From: Lysobacter capsici
GTDB lineage: Bacteria; Pseudomonadota; Gammaproteobacteria; Xanthomonadales; Xanthomonadaceae
Assembly: GCF_018732085.1 (NCBI RefSeq)
Contig: NZ_CP076103.1
Location: 1,364,001-1,428,000, forward strand
DNA: 64,000 bases
Direction of reading: 5' to 3'
The position numbers were made by a program, and so were the translations under genes. This document shows, one piece after another, positions 54,450 to 63,627 of the stretch (its first letter is position 1; each line of letters begins with the position of its first letter). The notes beneath the pieces are model-generated. The model was not told where the DNA came from and searched no databases. It saw only the letters and a list, made by a program, of their open reading frames with translations.

Positions 54450-55535
54450 ATGACCGCCATGAGCTTCGCCCCCAGCACCGCCGCCGCCGACCGCGCCGAA
54501 AGCTTCGTCTCCTATTCCGCCGCCGCTGCGCCCATCGGTTTCGAGCGCGCCGCGTTCGAACGTCCCGCCGCGCGCGTCACCGCGACCCGCGGCGAGATCG
54601 GCATCGAGCTGGAACTGCGCCACTCCGGCCGCCGCACGCTGACCTTGCGCTACGAAACCCAGGGCGATGCGAGCTTGCCTGCGCTGTTCGTGGCCGGCGG
54701 GATCTCGGCTCACAAGCATTTGTCGCCGAGCCGTGAGTTCGGTGAGCAGGGGTGGTGGGAATGCCAGGTCGGCGCCGGCCGTTCGCTCGACCCGACCCGT
54801 TATCACCTGGTGTCCTTCGACTGGATCGGTGCCGACGGTTCGCTCGACATCGCGCTCGATCCGGCCGACCAGGCCGACGCGATCGCCGCGCTGCTCGATG
54901 CGCTGGGCATCGAACGCCTGCAGGCCTTCGTCGGTTATTCCTACGGCGCGATGGTCGGCCTGCAGTTCGCGTCGCGCCATCCGGCGCGGGTCGGCGAAGT
55001 GATCTCGATCAGCGGCACCCACCGCGCCCATCCCTATGCCGCCGCATGGCGTGCGCTGCAACGCCGCGCGGTCGCGCTGGGCGCGCTGCAGTGCGACGAA
55101 AGCCAAGGCCTGGCCCTGGCGCGCGAACTGGCGGTGCTGAGCTACCGCACTCCGGAAGAATTCGCCGAGCGTTTCGGCGCCGCGCAGGTGGTCGACGGCC
55201 GCGTGCGCGTCGCTGCCGAGGACTACCTCGACCACTGCGGCAACAAGTACGTTGCGCACACCTCGCCGACCGCGTTCCTGCGTTTGTCCGAGTCGATCGA
55301 CCTGCAGCAGGTCGATCCGTCGAGCATCCGCGCGCCGGTCACCGTGGTCGCCGTCACCGAGGACCGCCTGATCCCGCTGAGCGAGTCCTACGACCTAGTC
55401 GAACGCCTGCGCGGCGAAACCCGCCTGCGCGTGCTGCGTTCGATCTACGGCCACGACGCGTGCCTGAAAGAACAAGCCCAGATCGACACCATTCTTCGCG
55501 AAGCGTTGGCCGACTGCACGTCGGTGGCCGCATGA
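54450..55535 (+). CDS. metX: Homoserine O-acyltransferase (probably succinyl), MetX type
   Basis: About 361 residues of alpha/beta-hydrolase fold. It acylates homoserine, the first committed step of methionine synthesis. The nucleophile elbow GYSYGAMVG holds the catalytic Ser; the acid and base are in VAVTEDRLIPLSE and YGHDACLKE. In Xanthomonadaceae this MetX branch is reported to use succinyl-CoA, so succinylation is more likely than acetylation. The open frame reaches into the riboswitch, so translation must start downstream: ATG 54450 or, with a better CGGA spacing, ATG 54459. It is followed by metB with an ATGA overlap and controlled by the SAM-I riboswitch. Confidence 0.9.
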   Translation: MTAMSFAPSTAAADRAESFVSYSAAAAPIGFERAAFERPAARVTATRGEIGIELELRHSGRRTLTLRYETQGDASLPALFVAGGISAHKHLSPSREFGEQGWWECQVGAGRSLDPTRYHLVSFDWIGADGSLDIALDPADQADAIAALLDALGIERLQAFVGYSYGAMVGLQFASRHPARVGEVISISGTHRAHPYAAAWRALQRRAVALGALQCDESQGLALARELAVLSYRTPEEFAERFGAAQVVDGRVRVAAEDYLDHCGNKYVAHTSPTAFLRLSESIDLQQVDPSSIRAPVTVVAVTEDRLIPLSESYDLVERLRGETRLRVLRSIYGHDACLKEQAQIDTILREALADCTSVAA

Positions 55536-56782
55536 GCATTCACCCCTACGGAGCGGCCCACGTGAGCAATCCCCATAACCCGCAGCATTCCACGCCCCTG
55601 CGCAACGCCTGTACCGCCGCGGTGCGCGCCGGCATCGATCGCGATACCGCGCACGGCGCGGTGACCCCGCCGATCGTGCTGTCGTCGAACTTCAGCTTTG
55701 CCGGTTTCGACCAGAAGCGTCAGTACGACTACACCCGCAGCGGCAATCCGACCCGCGACCTGCTGGCCGAAGCGCTGGCCGAACTCGAAGGCGGCGCCGG
55801 CGGCGTGATCACCTCGACCGGCATGTCCGCCATCACCCTGGTGCTGCACGCCTTCCTCAAGCCCGGCGACCGCATCGTGGTGCCGCACGACGGCTACGGC
55901 GGCAGCTGGCGCCTGTTCAATGCACTGGCGGCGAAGGGCGCGTTCGAACTGGTCACCGCCGATCTCACCGATCCGCGCTCGCTGACCGAAGCGCTGGCGA
56001 CCAACCCGGCGGTGGTGTGGATCGAAACTCCGTCCAACCCGCTGCTGCGCATCACCGATCTGCGCTTCGTGATCGAAGCCGCGAAGGCGCAGGGCGCGCT
56101 GACGGTGGTCGACAACACCTTCCTGTCGCCGGCGTTGCAGCGTCCGATCGCGTTCGGCGCCGACCTGGTCGTGCATTCGACCACCAAGTACATCAACGGC
56201 CACAGCGACGTGGTCGGCGGCGCGGTCGTGGCCAAGACCGCCGAGCATCAGCAGCAGCTGACCTGGTGGGCGAACGCGCTCGGTTTGACCGGTTCGCCGT
56301 TCGACGCCTTCCTGACCCTGCGCGGCCTGCGCACGCTCGATGCGCGCCTGCGCGTGCATCAGGAAAACACCCAGGCTATCGCCGAGCTGCTCGACAACCA
56401 TCCGGCGGTGCGCGTGGTGCATTACCCGGGCCTGCCATCGCATCCGGGCCATGCGCTGGCCGCGCGCCAGCAGAAGGGTTTCGGCGCGATGCTGAGCGTC
56501 GAGATCGACGGCGGCGTCGAAGCGGTGCGCGCGTTCGTCGACGGCCTGACCTGTTTCACCCTGGCCGAATCGCTGGGCGGGGTGGAAAGCCTGATCGCGC
56601 ATCCGGCGACCATGACCCATGCGGCGATGTCGCCCGAAGCGCGCGCCGCCGCCGGCATCGGCGACGGCCTGCTGCGTCTGTCGGTCGGTATCGAGCACCT
56701 CGACGATCTGATCGCCGATCTGCAGGCCGCGCTGGAACGCGCGAGCGCGGCGGTGGCCACGGCCGCGCGCGTCAAACGATGA
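55532..56782 (+). CDS. metB: Cystathionine gamma-synthase / O-succinylhomoserine sulfhydrylase family enzyme
   Basis: A 416-residue pyridoxal-phosphate enzyme of the Cys/Met metabolism family. It joins cysteine (or sulfide) to acylated homoserine. Landmarks are YDYTRSGNPTRDLLAEALA, the cofactor-lysine segment VVHSTTKYINGHSDVVGGAVV, and ESLGGVESLIAHPATMTH, which is typical of gamma-synthases. Whether it uses cysteine (MetB) or sulfide (MetZ) cannot be told from motifs alone. The ATG overlaps the metX stop by four bases and its own stop overlaps the hom start, so the three are translationally coupled. A longer frame upstream is an artefact. Confidence 0.92.
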   Translation: MSIHPYGAAHVSNPHNPQHSTPLRNACTAAVRAGIDRDTAHGAVTPPIVLSSNFSFAGFDQKRQYDYTRSGNPTRDLLAEALAELEGGAGGVITSTGMSAITLVLHAFLKPGDRIVVPHDGYGGSWRLFNALAAKGAFELVTADLTDPRSLTEALATNPAVVWIETPSNPLLRITDLRFVIEAAKAQGALTVVDNTFLSPALQRPIAFGADLVVHSTTKYINGHSDVVGGAVVAKTAEHQQQLTWWANALGLTGSPFDAFLTLRGLRTLDARLRVHQENTQAIAELLDNHPAVRVVHYPGLPSHPGHALAARQQKGFGAMLSVEIDGGVEAVRAFVDGLTCFTLAESLGGVESLIAHPATMTHAAMSPEARAAAGIGDGLLRLSVGIEHLDDLIADLQAALERASAAVATAARVKR

Positions 56783-57909
56783 ACGTCGCGGCCGGCGTTG
56801 CGCATTCGGAAACGTTGCGGGCGCTCGCGCCGCAAGCGCAGGCCCGCGCCGCGAACGCGTCCGCGCGGGTCGCCCTGCTCGGCACCGGCACGGTCGGCAG
56901 CGCGGTGATCGCGCGGCTGGCCGGCTGGCGCGGCGGCGCGCTGGACGGACGCGTGTCGCTGGTGCATGTGGCCAATTCGCGGCGCGCGGCGGTCGCCGAC
57001 GGCATCGCGCCGGAGCGGGCGGTGGCGGCGCTGGCCGAATCGAGCCGTGCCAGTTCGCTCGATGAGGTCGCGTTCGCGCTCAAGGGCGACGGCGTGCGCG
57101 TGGTGATCGACGCGACCGCGAGCGAAGCGGTCGCCGAGCGTCACGCGCAGTGGCTGGCGCAAGGCATCCATGTCGTGACCGCGTGCAAGATCGGCCAGGG
57201 CACCACGCTGGCGCGCTGGCGCGCGATCCGCGAGGCCTGCGCTTTGGGTGGCAGCGGTTACGGCGACAGCGCCACGGTCGGCGCGGGTCTGCCGCTGCTG
57301 CGCTCGTTGCGCGAGTTGCAGGCCGGCGGCGATCGCATCCACGCCATCGCCGGGGTGTTGTCGGGCTCGCTGGCGTGGTTGTTCAACCAGTACGACGGCA
57401 TGCGTCCGTTCTCGGCTTTGGTGCGGCAGGCGCGCGACGCCGGCTACACCGAGCCCGATCCGCGCGACGATCTGTCCGGCGAAGACGTGCGGCGCAAATT
57501 GCTGATCCTGGCGCGCGCCGCCGGGGTGGCGCTGGATGCGAGCGAGGTCGACGTCGCCTCGCTGGTGCCGCCGGAATTGGCGATCCTGTCCAAGGACAGT
57601 GTCGATGCGGCCTTGCCCGCGCTCGACGGCCCGCTGCGCGAGCGCTATGCCGCGGCCTACAAGGACGGCGCGAAGCTGCGGTTTCTCGCCCGCCTGGAGC
57701 GCGGCGAGGACGGGCGGGTCAGCGCCAGGGTCGGGCTGGAATCGCTGCCGGGCGACCATCCGCTCGCCGGTGGCGCGGGCACCGACAACAAGGTCGCGAT
57801 CTGGTCGGACCGGTATCGCGTGCAGCCGCTGGTGATCCAGGGGCCGGGTGCGGGCGCCGAGGTGACGGCGGCGGGGTTGCTGGACGATGTGTTGCGGTTG
57901 ATTGGTTGA
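56779..57909 (+). CDS. hom: Homoserine dehydrogenase
   Basis: A 376-residue enzyme that reduces aspartate semialdehyde to homoserine. The N-terminal NAD(P)-binding loop VALLGTGTVGSAVIARL (about 31-47) is followed by the conserved NKxG-like segment VVTACKIGQGTTLARW and the catalytic region VLSGSLAWLFNQYDG with PDPRDDLSGEDVRRKLLILARAA. It lacks the aspartokinase domain and the ACT domain, so it is the short form with no visible threonine-feedback domain. Placed in the SAM-controlled met operon, it should feed homoserine to MetX. The first 28 residues are an unconserved Ala-rich extension. Confidence 0.93.
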   Translation: MNVAAGVAHSETLRALAPQAQARAANASARVALLGTGTVGSAVIARLAGWRGGALDGRVSLVHVANSRRAAVADGIAPERAVAALAESSRASSLDEVAFALKGDGVRVVIDATASEAVAERHAQWLAQGIHVVTACKIGQGTTLARWRAIREACALGGSGYGDSATVGAGLPLLRSLRELQAGGDRIHAIAGVLSGSLAWLFNQYDGMRPFSALVRQARDAGYTEPDPRDDLSGEDVRRKLLILARAAGVALDASEVDVASLVPPELAILSKDSVDAALPALDGPLRERYAAAYKDGAKLRFLARLERGEDGRVSARVGLESLPGDHPLAGGAGTDNKVAIWSDRYRVQPLVIQGPGAGAEVTAAGLLDDVLRLIG

Positions 57910-58283
57910 GCCGCGCAGTTCGCCGCTTCATCCGCTCTTGCTGTTCCCCCTTTGGAGAAGGGGCAGGGGGGATTTGCTCTTGCACTGACGCGATTGGCCA
58001 CGGTCGAGGTAGCGCGGTCGCGGCTCGCGCCGCTCCTACAGGTAGCCCATGCAGGAGCGGCGCGAGCCGCGACCGCGAATTCGCAACTTCTGCGTAACCC
58101 GCGACTTGGCGCGCCACCCATTTGGCGCCTGCGACGCACAACTCACGCCGCGTCCACATCAATGCCACGCATCGTGCATAACATTCGCCGCATCGGCGAA
58201 TGCCGGCCCTAGAATGCCCGGACCCTTCGGCGCAGACCCGCCGATCCGCGCGCCCCGCGTATTCCAACCAGGCCTCGCCACGC
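57910..58283. other. Intergenic region with inverted repeats
   Basis: No gene. It contains the GCGGTCGCGGCTCGCG inverted pair (58013-58077) and a small perfect inverted repeat CATTCGCCG/CGGCGAATG at about 58182-58202, possibly an operator or hairpin in the leader of the DUF3089 gene. Confidence 0.6.
58013..58077. repeat. GCGGTCGCGGCTCGCGCCGC inverted repeat
   Basis: Arms of 25 bases (58013-58037 and 58053-58077) are exact complements around a 15-base loop; a strong hairpin that may end the met operon transcript. A single arm occurs at 19388-19433, so it is a dispersed element. Confidence 0.82.
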
Positions 58284-59456
58284 ATGATTTCGCCACGCAC
58301 GACCGCGACCCGTTGGCTCCCCGTGTTGGCGACGCTCTGCCTGAGCGTGGGCTGCGCGCGGCTGTTCGACCCCAAGGACGAATTCGACCGCAGCCCGGTG
58401 CCGGGCGTGCCGGACTACCGCGACGAACGCAGCTGGGCGGCGCTGCCGAGCCGGCGCGACGACGCCGACGCCACCCCGATCGGCATGCGCAACCGCCAGG
58501 CCGATGCGCCGGTCGACGTGTTCTTCATCCATCCGACCACGTACTTCTCGCGCGACAGCTGGAACCAGCCGCTCGGCGACGAACGCGCCGATCGCGGCAC
58601 CGACTTCACCCTGCGCGCGCAGGCCAGCGCCTTCAACGACAGCGGCCGGGTGTTCGCGCCCAATTACCGGCAGATGTCGCTCGCCGGCTACGTGTCGGCG
58701 TCCGATGCGGACCGCGACAAAGCGCTGGATCTGGCCTATGCCGACGTGCGCGCCGCATTCGCCGTGTATCTGCAGCATTACTCCAACGGACGGCCGTTCA
58801 TCATCGCCGCGCACAGCCAGGGCAGCGGCCATGGCCTGCGCCTGGTCTCGGAGCTGATGTCCGACCTCGCCACCGATCCGAGCCTGCGCAAGCGCCTGGT
58901 CGCGGCCTACCTGATCGGCGCGCCGGTGCCGCGCGACAGCCTGCAGCGGGTGATTCCCGGCGTGCCGCTGTGCAACGCGCCGAGCCAGACCGGCTGCGTG
59001 GTGTTCTACAACTCGGTCGAGGCCGGCGAAGACCGGCCCAAGCGGTTCGAACGGGTGCGTGCGTGGTATCCCGACGGTTATCGCACCATCGAGCATCCCT
59101 CGCTGCTGTGCGTGAACCCGGTGACCTGGTGGGCCGACGAAACCGCCAGCGTGGCTTCGGCGCATCTGGGTTCGGTGCATGCCGAGCCGCGTCGTCCCTT
59201 GCCCGAGCCGCAGAGGGGCCGGGTAAGCGCGCAATGCCAGGACGGCCTGTTGTCGGTGACCTTGCCCGACGGCGAATGGCGCCGGTTCTGGTTCGGCGGC
59301 GACCAGCACGTCAACGACTATCAGCTGTTCTACATGGACCTGCGCGCCAACGCCGCGCAGCGGGTGGCGGCGATGCGCAAGGGTTCGAACGCGGCGCCGG
59401 CACCGGCCACGCCGACGCGCGGCAAGGCCAAGCCCGCGCGCAAACCCAAACGCTGA
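58284..59456 (+). CDS. DUF3089 lipoprotein, alpha/beta-hydrolase-like
   Basis: A 390-residue protein with a lipoprotein signal (LATLCLSVGC, lipidated Cys near residue 24). It matches DUF3089: VDVFFIHPTTYFSRDSWNQP, then FAPNYRQMSLAGYV, and RPFIIAAHSQGSGHGLRLVSEL, where HSQGS is the nucleophile elbow of an alpha/beta-hydrolase. Near the C-terminus a basic Pro/Ala/Lys tail (KAKPARKPKR) follows the domain. It may be a lipid or ester hydrolase in the envelope; the substrate is unknown. The ATG at 58284 is supported by the signal peptide. Confidence 0.88.
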   Translation: MISPRTTATRWLPVLATLCLSVGCARLFDPKDEFDRSPVPGVPDYRDERSWAALPSRRDDADATPIGMRNRQADAPVDVFFIHPTTYFSRDSWNQPLGDERADRGTDFTLRAQASAFNDSGRVFAPNYRQMSLAGYVSASDADRDKALDLAYADVRAAFAVYLQHYSNGRPFIIAAHSQGSGHGLRLVSELMSDLATDPSLRKRLVAAYLIGAPVPRDSLQRVIPGVPLCNAPSQTGCVVFYNSVEAGEDRPKRFERVRAWYPDGYRTIEHPSLLCVNPVTWWADETASVASAHLGSVHAEPRRPLPEPQRGRVSAQCQDGLLSVTLPDGEWRRFWFGGDQHVNDYQLFYMDLRANAAQRVAAMRKGSNAAPAPATPTRGKAKPARKPKR

Positions 59457-59522
59457 GCGATCCGCGTCGCCGCTCGGGCGATGCGGCGGATCGCAAACGG
59501 CGCGGCGCATTACACTGCGCCG

Positions 59523-60029
59523 ATGAATCTCGACGCCGATATCGTGCCGGGCCGATCGATCGGCGACATCGTCCTGGGCCAGGCAGCGCTCGAACTGATC
59601 GAAGGTCTGCAACAGCGCCACCGAGTGAGCGCACGGCCGGCCTTGAACCCGGACTACACCTGCTACGACATCGACGAGGCGATGACGATCGTCGTCGGCA
59701 ATCGCGATTTCGTTGTCGCCAACCTGGCCGCGCGCCGCGGTTACCGCGGTCGCCTGTTCGGCTACATCCATGCCGGCATGCGCGTGCATGAGCTGATCGC
59801 CGGCGCTTCCAGCGCCTTGCTGAAGGCGATCCACCCACACAATGAATTCGTGTACCTGGACCGCGCCGAAAGCGTCGGTTTCCTGTTGCCGCCACAGTAC
59901 GACGATGCGGTCGACCGGATCGAGCATCTGCCGCCCGATCTCGTGCTCGACACGCTGTACGTGATGCCGGCGGCGATGCGGCAAGTGCCCGGTCGCGACG
60001 GCAAGCCGTCGTGGCGGCCCATCGACTGA
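59523..60029 (+). CDS. Conserved small protein of unknown function
   Basis: A 168-residue soluble protein. It opens with LDADIVPGRSIGDIVLGQAALELIE in substance, a layout (GxSIGxIxLG) seen in small proteins that sense how little a value has changed, but I cannot name the family. YTCYDIDEAMTIVVGNRDFV and FGYIHAGMRVHELI look like beta-strands of a compact domain. There is no signal peptide. The ATG at 59523 begins the conserved-looking part; earlier residues are not convincing. It lies 66 bases after the DUF3089 gene and may share its transcript. Confidence 0.72.
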   Translation: MNLDADIVPGRSIGDIVLGQAALELIEGLQQRHRVSARPALNPDYTCYDIDEAMTIVVGNRDFVVANLAARRGYRGRLFGYIHAGMRVHELIAGASSALLKAIHPHNEFVYLDRAESVGFLLPPQYDDAVDRIEHLPPDLVLDTLYVMPAAMRQVPGRDGKPSWRPID

Positions 60030-60441
60030 GCCGCGGGGCCACGGCACGGTAAGCGATCGCTCCGGCCGCCTGCCGGCGCGCGGACGTGAGCGCGTCGGCC
60101 CACGGTGATCGCGCGGTCGCGATCCTGGTCGAACGCACGGGGTCGTCGTCGCGCGAACGCATGTCGGCTAAACCGGTGTCGAGCGATGGCGAATGCTTGC
60201 CGCCGAAAACGAAATCGGAGCGCCGATCGGGGGGGTGATCGGCGCTCCGTTGCAGATCACCGTGGCGTATCGCTCGCCACGGCTTTGCAAAACTGCGAAT
60301 AAGTGACGCGCGATGGCGTCGGGTGGAACGTGTGTCGCGTGGATGGGAGCGGGCTTGCGGCCCTCACCCCAACCCCTCTCCCGCGGGCGGGAGAGGGGCT
60401 TTTCGCTGCTTCGGCTTACTTCACGATTGGCTTCGGGCCGA
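60030..60441. other. Intergenic region between convergent genes
   Basis: No gene. CGGAGCGCCGATC-GGGGGGGT-GATCGGCGCTCCG at about 60215-60249 is a strong hairpin that may terminate the upstream gene. CCCTCTCCCGC-GGGC-GGGAGAGGG at 60361-60400 is a half copy of the pckG-side repeat, followed by CTTTT, and may terminate in either direction. Confidence 0.65.
60361..60400. repeat. CCTCTCCCGCGGGCGGGAGAGG hairpin
   Basis: Half copy of the intergenic element at 25835-25938, beginning CCCTCACCCCAACCC. Its stem is perfect and likely acts as a transcription terminator near the 3' end of the chitinase gene. Confidence 0.75.
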
Positions 60442-62505
60442 TCACTTCAGGCCGTCGTTGATCGCGGTGGCCAGGCTGCCCTGGGCGTCGTCGCCGCTGA
60501 ACTCCCAGAAGAACGCGCCGCCCAGACCCTGGGTCTTGACGTACTGCATCTTCTGGCCGATCAGCTGCGGCGTGTCGTAGCTCCAGAACGTGGTGCCGTT
60601 GTACTTCCAGGTGGCCTGCGCGTTGTTGTCGGTGTAGACCGTGCCGGCGAGGTTCTTGAGCACCTTGTAGTCCTCGATGCCCGCCTCGTAGGTGCCCGGT
60701 GCGGCGCTGCCGCTCTGGTACAGACCGTTGTTGACGTTGGGCACGTTGGTCCAGCCGCGGCCGTAGAAACCGATGCCGAGGTTGAGCTTGCTGGCCGGCA
60801 CGCCGCGCGACAGGAAGGCTTCGATGGCGTCGTTGGAGTTGTAAAGCTTGACGTCGCCGGTCGACGGATCGTTCGGCGAAGCGAACAGCGCCGAGTGGTG
60901 ATTCGTCTTGGCTTCCCAACCGCCGTGGAAGTCGTAGGTCATCACGTTGATGAAATCCAGGTACTGGTGGTACGCACCGGGATTGGTCACGCGGATCTTG
61001 TCGATGCCGGCGCCGACCGCGACGGTCAGCAACAGGCCCGGACGCACCGCGTCGAGCTGACGGCGGAACTCGGCGAGCAACGCGGTGTAGTTGGCGTTGT
61101 CTTCCGGACGCTGCGCCGTCGGGCACTCGATGCCGCAGACCACCGGGTATTCCCAGTCGATGTCGATGCCGTCGAACACGCCGGCCGCCGCGCCCGGGCC
61201 GCCCGCGCCGTCGGTCACCGGCAGGTTGCCCTTGATGTAGGCGTCGACGCACGAAGCGACGAAGGCCTGACGGTTTTCAGGACGCGCCGCGCTGGGGAAG
61301 TTGCGCGACCAGGTCCAGCCGCCGAGCGAGATCAGCACCTTGATGTTCGGATGCTTGGCCTTGAGCTGCTTGAGCTGGTTCCAGCTGCCGCGCAAGGGCT
61401 GATCCCAGGTGTCGGCCGCGCCGCTGACGCTTTCGCCGGCCTGGAAGGCCTTGGTGTAATCGGCGAACGCATCGCCACCGGCGCCGGTGTTCGGATCCGA
61501 CGCGACGGTCACGCCGACTTCGCAACGGTTGTTGCGCACGTTGCCGAACGCGTAGTTGATGTGGGTCAGCTTGCTGGCCGAGCCGCTGGTGTCGATGTTC
61601 TTGACCCGGTAGTTGCGGCCGTAGATGCCCCACTGGGCGAAGTAGCCGATCACCTTCTTGTTGCCGCCGACGACCGGCGGCTTGGTGGTCGCGCTGACCG
61701 ACGCGCTCTGCGCCGAGGCGTTGCCGGCGTTGTCGCGCGCACGCACGGTGAAACTGTAGCTGGTGCTCGCGGCCAGGCCGCTGACGGTGAAGCTGTTGCT
61801 CGCCGGCGAACCGACGATGCTGCCGCTGCGGTAGACGTCGTAGCCGGCCACGCCGCTGCCGCCGCTGTTGTCGGTCGATGCGTTCCAGCTCAGCGAGACG
61901 CTGTTGGAGGTCTGCGACGGCGAGCTCAGGCCGCCGGGCACGCTCGGCGGGGTGGTGTCGGCCGGGCCGGAGGCGACGGTGATGCTGACCGCGGCCGAGG
62001 TCTTGGTCGCGCCGAGGTTGTCCTTGGCCACCGCGGTGAAGCTGTGGCTGCCGGCAGTGGCGTTGTTCCAGGTCACCGCATACGGCGCGCTGGTGTCGAC
62101 GCCGAGCGAGCTGGCGCCACGGAAGAATTCGACGCTGGCGACGGTGCCGTCGCTGTCGGCGGCGTTGGCGCTGACGGCGATGTTGGCGCCGACGTTGTAG
62201 CTGGCGCCGGCGGTCGGCGAGGTCAGCGATACGGTCGGTGCCTGGTTGCCCGGGCCGGTGCCGCACACGCCCAGGTCGGCGTAGTAGTTGCAGCTCGGGC
62301 AGTAGTTGGGCGGCGTGTTCCAGATCGGGCCGTTGGCCTGATACAGGTGATTTTGATACGTCATCTTGTCGCCGGCGGCGTAGATGGCGGAGGCGTTCCA
62401 GGCGGCAACGCCGGCGCAGGACGCGCCTTGTGCGTAGGCCGTCGATAGCGACGATGCGGCAAGCATGGTCGACAACAGCAGGTGGGCGGACCGAGTGTGT
62501 CTCAT
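60442..62505 (-). CDS. Secreted GH18 chitinase with chitin-binding, Ig-like and FN3 domains
   Basis: A 687-residue protein with a signal peptide (about 1-27, ending AYAQ). A CBM5/12-type chitin-binding domain (about 28-85) shows AWNASAIYAAGDKMTYQNHLYQA and Trp/Tyr residues for chitin contact. A bacterial Ig-like domain (about 90-185, PTVSLTSPTAGASYNVG) and a fibronectin type III domain (about 190-280, PPSVPGGLSSPSQTSNSVSL) follow. The GH18 catalytic domain (about 290-687) carries VLISLGGWTWS and the signature FDGIDIDWEYP (about 443-453), with the catalytic Glu; MTYDFHGGWE completes the active site. It is exported and hydrolyses chitin, fitting a predatory, antifungal lifestyle. GAGGA precedes the ATG at 62505. 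Confidence 0.94.
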   Translation of the reverse strand: MRHTRSAHLLLSTMLAASSLSTAYAQGASCAGVAAWNASAIYAAGDKMTYQNHLYQANGPIWNTPPNYCPSCNYYADLGVCGTGPGNQAPTVSLTSPTAGASYNVGANIAVSANAADSDGTVASVEFFRGASSLGVDTSAPYAVTWNNATAGSHSFTAVAKDNLGATKTSAAVSITVASGPADTTPPSVPGGLSSPSQTSNSVSLSWNASTDNSGGSGVAGYDVYRSGSIVGSPASNSFTVSGLAASTSYSFTVRARDNAGNASAQSASVSATTKPPVVGGNKKVIGYFAQWGIYGRNYRVKNIDTSGSASKLTHINYAFGNVRNNRCEVGVTVASDPNTGAGGDAFADYTKAFQAGESVSGAADTWDQPLRGSWNQLKQLKAKHPNIKVLISLGGWTWSRNFPSAARPENRQAFVASCVDAYIKGNLPVTDGAGGPGAAAGVFDGIDIDWEYPVVCGIECPTAQRPEDNANYTALLAEFRRQLDAVRPGLLLTVAVGAGIDKIRVTNPGAYHQYLDFINVMTYDFHGGWEAKTNHHSALFASPNDPSTGDVKLYNSNDAIEAFLSRGVPASKLNLGIGFYGRGWTNVPNVNNGLYQSGSAAPGTYEAGIEDYKVLKNLAGTVYTDNNAQATWKYNGTTFWSYDTPQLIGQKMQYVKTQGLGGAFFWEFSGDDAQGSLATAINDGLK

Positions 62506-63200
62506 GGTGCTTCCTCTCTCCCGTGCATAGTCAAGACATTGCCGGCCATGGCCGGCCAGCGGCGGTTCCCGCCCGTGTTGAAGGAAGGCCCTCGAACCTT
62601 CCGTCGTGCATGGGAGGCTCGGGCCTCCTCGAGTGATCGGCGGAGGTCCGCCGTCGGTGATGCATTGCCTGCCGCGCACTGCCGCGGTAACGGCGCGACC
62701 GGGCGATAACCGGTCCGTGCGTTGGTGCCGATGGTTCTGGTCCTGCGAGCCCGCGCGATCCCGCCACGCACCGCCTCCCTCACGGCCTCGTTCACGGCGC
62801 TCGACCGAGTGCGATTGCGAAGCAAGCTGGAGTTGGCTGACAACGTTGTCAACTTAGGTCGTCGTTCTTTGCGCCGCAGTTCACAGAAAGCCAGGATAGG
62901 CCCTGACAACGTGAGTAGTGGGTGGTCTGTTTTGCTGCGCCGCAGCGCGCCGCCGCGCGGCGATTTGCCTCAAAAAGGACAAGCGGATGTCCGAAGGACA
63001 AATGTGCGCACAGGCGTGCGGGGCTTGCACTGGGGCGGCGCGCGAACGAACACAGGTTCCGCGCGCGGGTCTTGCGATGCGCGCTCAGCGTCCGGGCATG
63101 TCTGATGGCGTCATTGCGACGCTCCAGCGCGGCGAACGGGCGTGGACCGGCGAACGAGCGCTATCGGTCGCCGCGCACCGGTCCGATCGGATCGCGGACG
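62506..63200. other. Long upstream region of the chitinase gene
   Basis: About 700 bases without a credible gene between the chitinase start and the 3' end of the small gene at 63201. It holds a perfect operator-like palindrome at 62838-62851 and a related half-site (TGACAACGT) near 62904. Open frames across it overlap each other on both strands and are Arg-rich. Confidence 0.6.
62838..62851. promoter_or_regulatory. Perfect palindrome TGACAACGTTGTCA, putative LacI-family operator
   Basis: A 14-bp perfect palindrome centred on CG, the symmetry used by LacI-family repressors. It lies about 335 bases before the chitinase ATG. As I recall, GlcNAc-responsive boxes in Xanthomonas (NagQ-type) have a very similar core, so control by chitin-derived sugar is plausible. 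Confidence 0.6.
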
Positions 63201-63578
63201 CTAGGTCCGTTTGTCCTCGACATGCACGACAGTCAGCTCACGGCCATCCAGGTCGCGCTGGCCCCGGCCGGTCAACCCGATCACCAGCTCGCTCGCCTCG
63301 ATCTCGCCGTCGTCCTCGACGTAGGTGAGCACGTCGGGGTGATGGCAGGTGACGATCCAGCCCGGCAGCGGGTCCAGATCGATCACGCTGAAGTCGGCGG
63401 CCGGCGAACCGACGTGAACCGGTCCGTACTCGCGCAGGATGTCGCGGGCCTGCGTCGCCAGATCGCCCTCGGGCGACATCAGGATCACGCAGGTGCCGTG
63501 CGCGAACAGCACCCAGGATTTTTGTTCGCCGATGATGATGCCGCGCCAGTTGGCCGCTGCTTCGTTCGCGTTGGTCAT
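63201..63578 (-). CDS. Small soluble protein of unknown function
   Basis: A 125-residue acidic protein. The sequence NWRGIIIGEQKSWVLFAHGTCVILMSP and VGSPAADFSVIDLDPLPGWIVTCHHPDVLTYV reads as a compact beta-rich domain with no signal peptide or membrane helix. I do not recognise the family. The ATG at 63578 is chosen because the upstream part of the frame is Arg-rich, not protein-like, and overlaps the neighbouring hydrolase gene. It is 49 bases downstream of that gene on the same strand, so both are probably co-transcribed. Confidence 0.72.
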   Translation of the reverse strand: MTNANEAAANWRGIIIGEQKSWVLFAHGTCVILMSPEGDLATQARDILREYGPVHVGSPAADFSVIDLDPLPGWIVTCHHPDVLTYVEDDGEIEASELVIGLTGRGQRDLDGRELTVVHVEDKRT

Positions 63579-63627
63579 GTCTTGAAATTCAACCGGGTCG
63601 GGCGTGCGATCGCGATGCGCGTCGAGT

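Noticed and set aside
54752..56782. 676-residue version of MetB
   Set aside because: The upstream part lies in the wrong frame of metX and is Arg-rich; the conserved protein starts at 55532.
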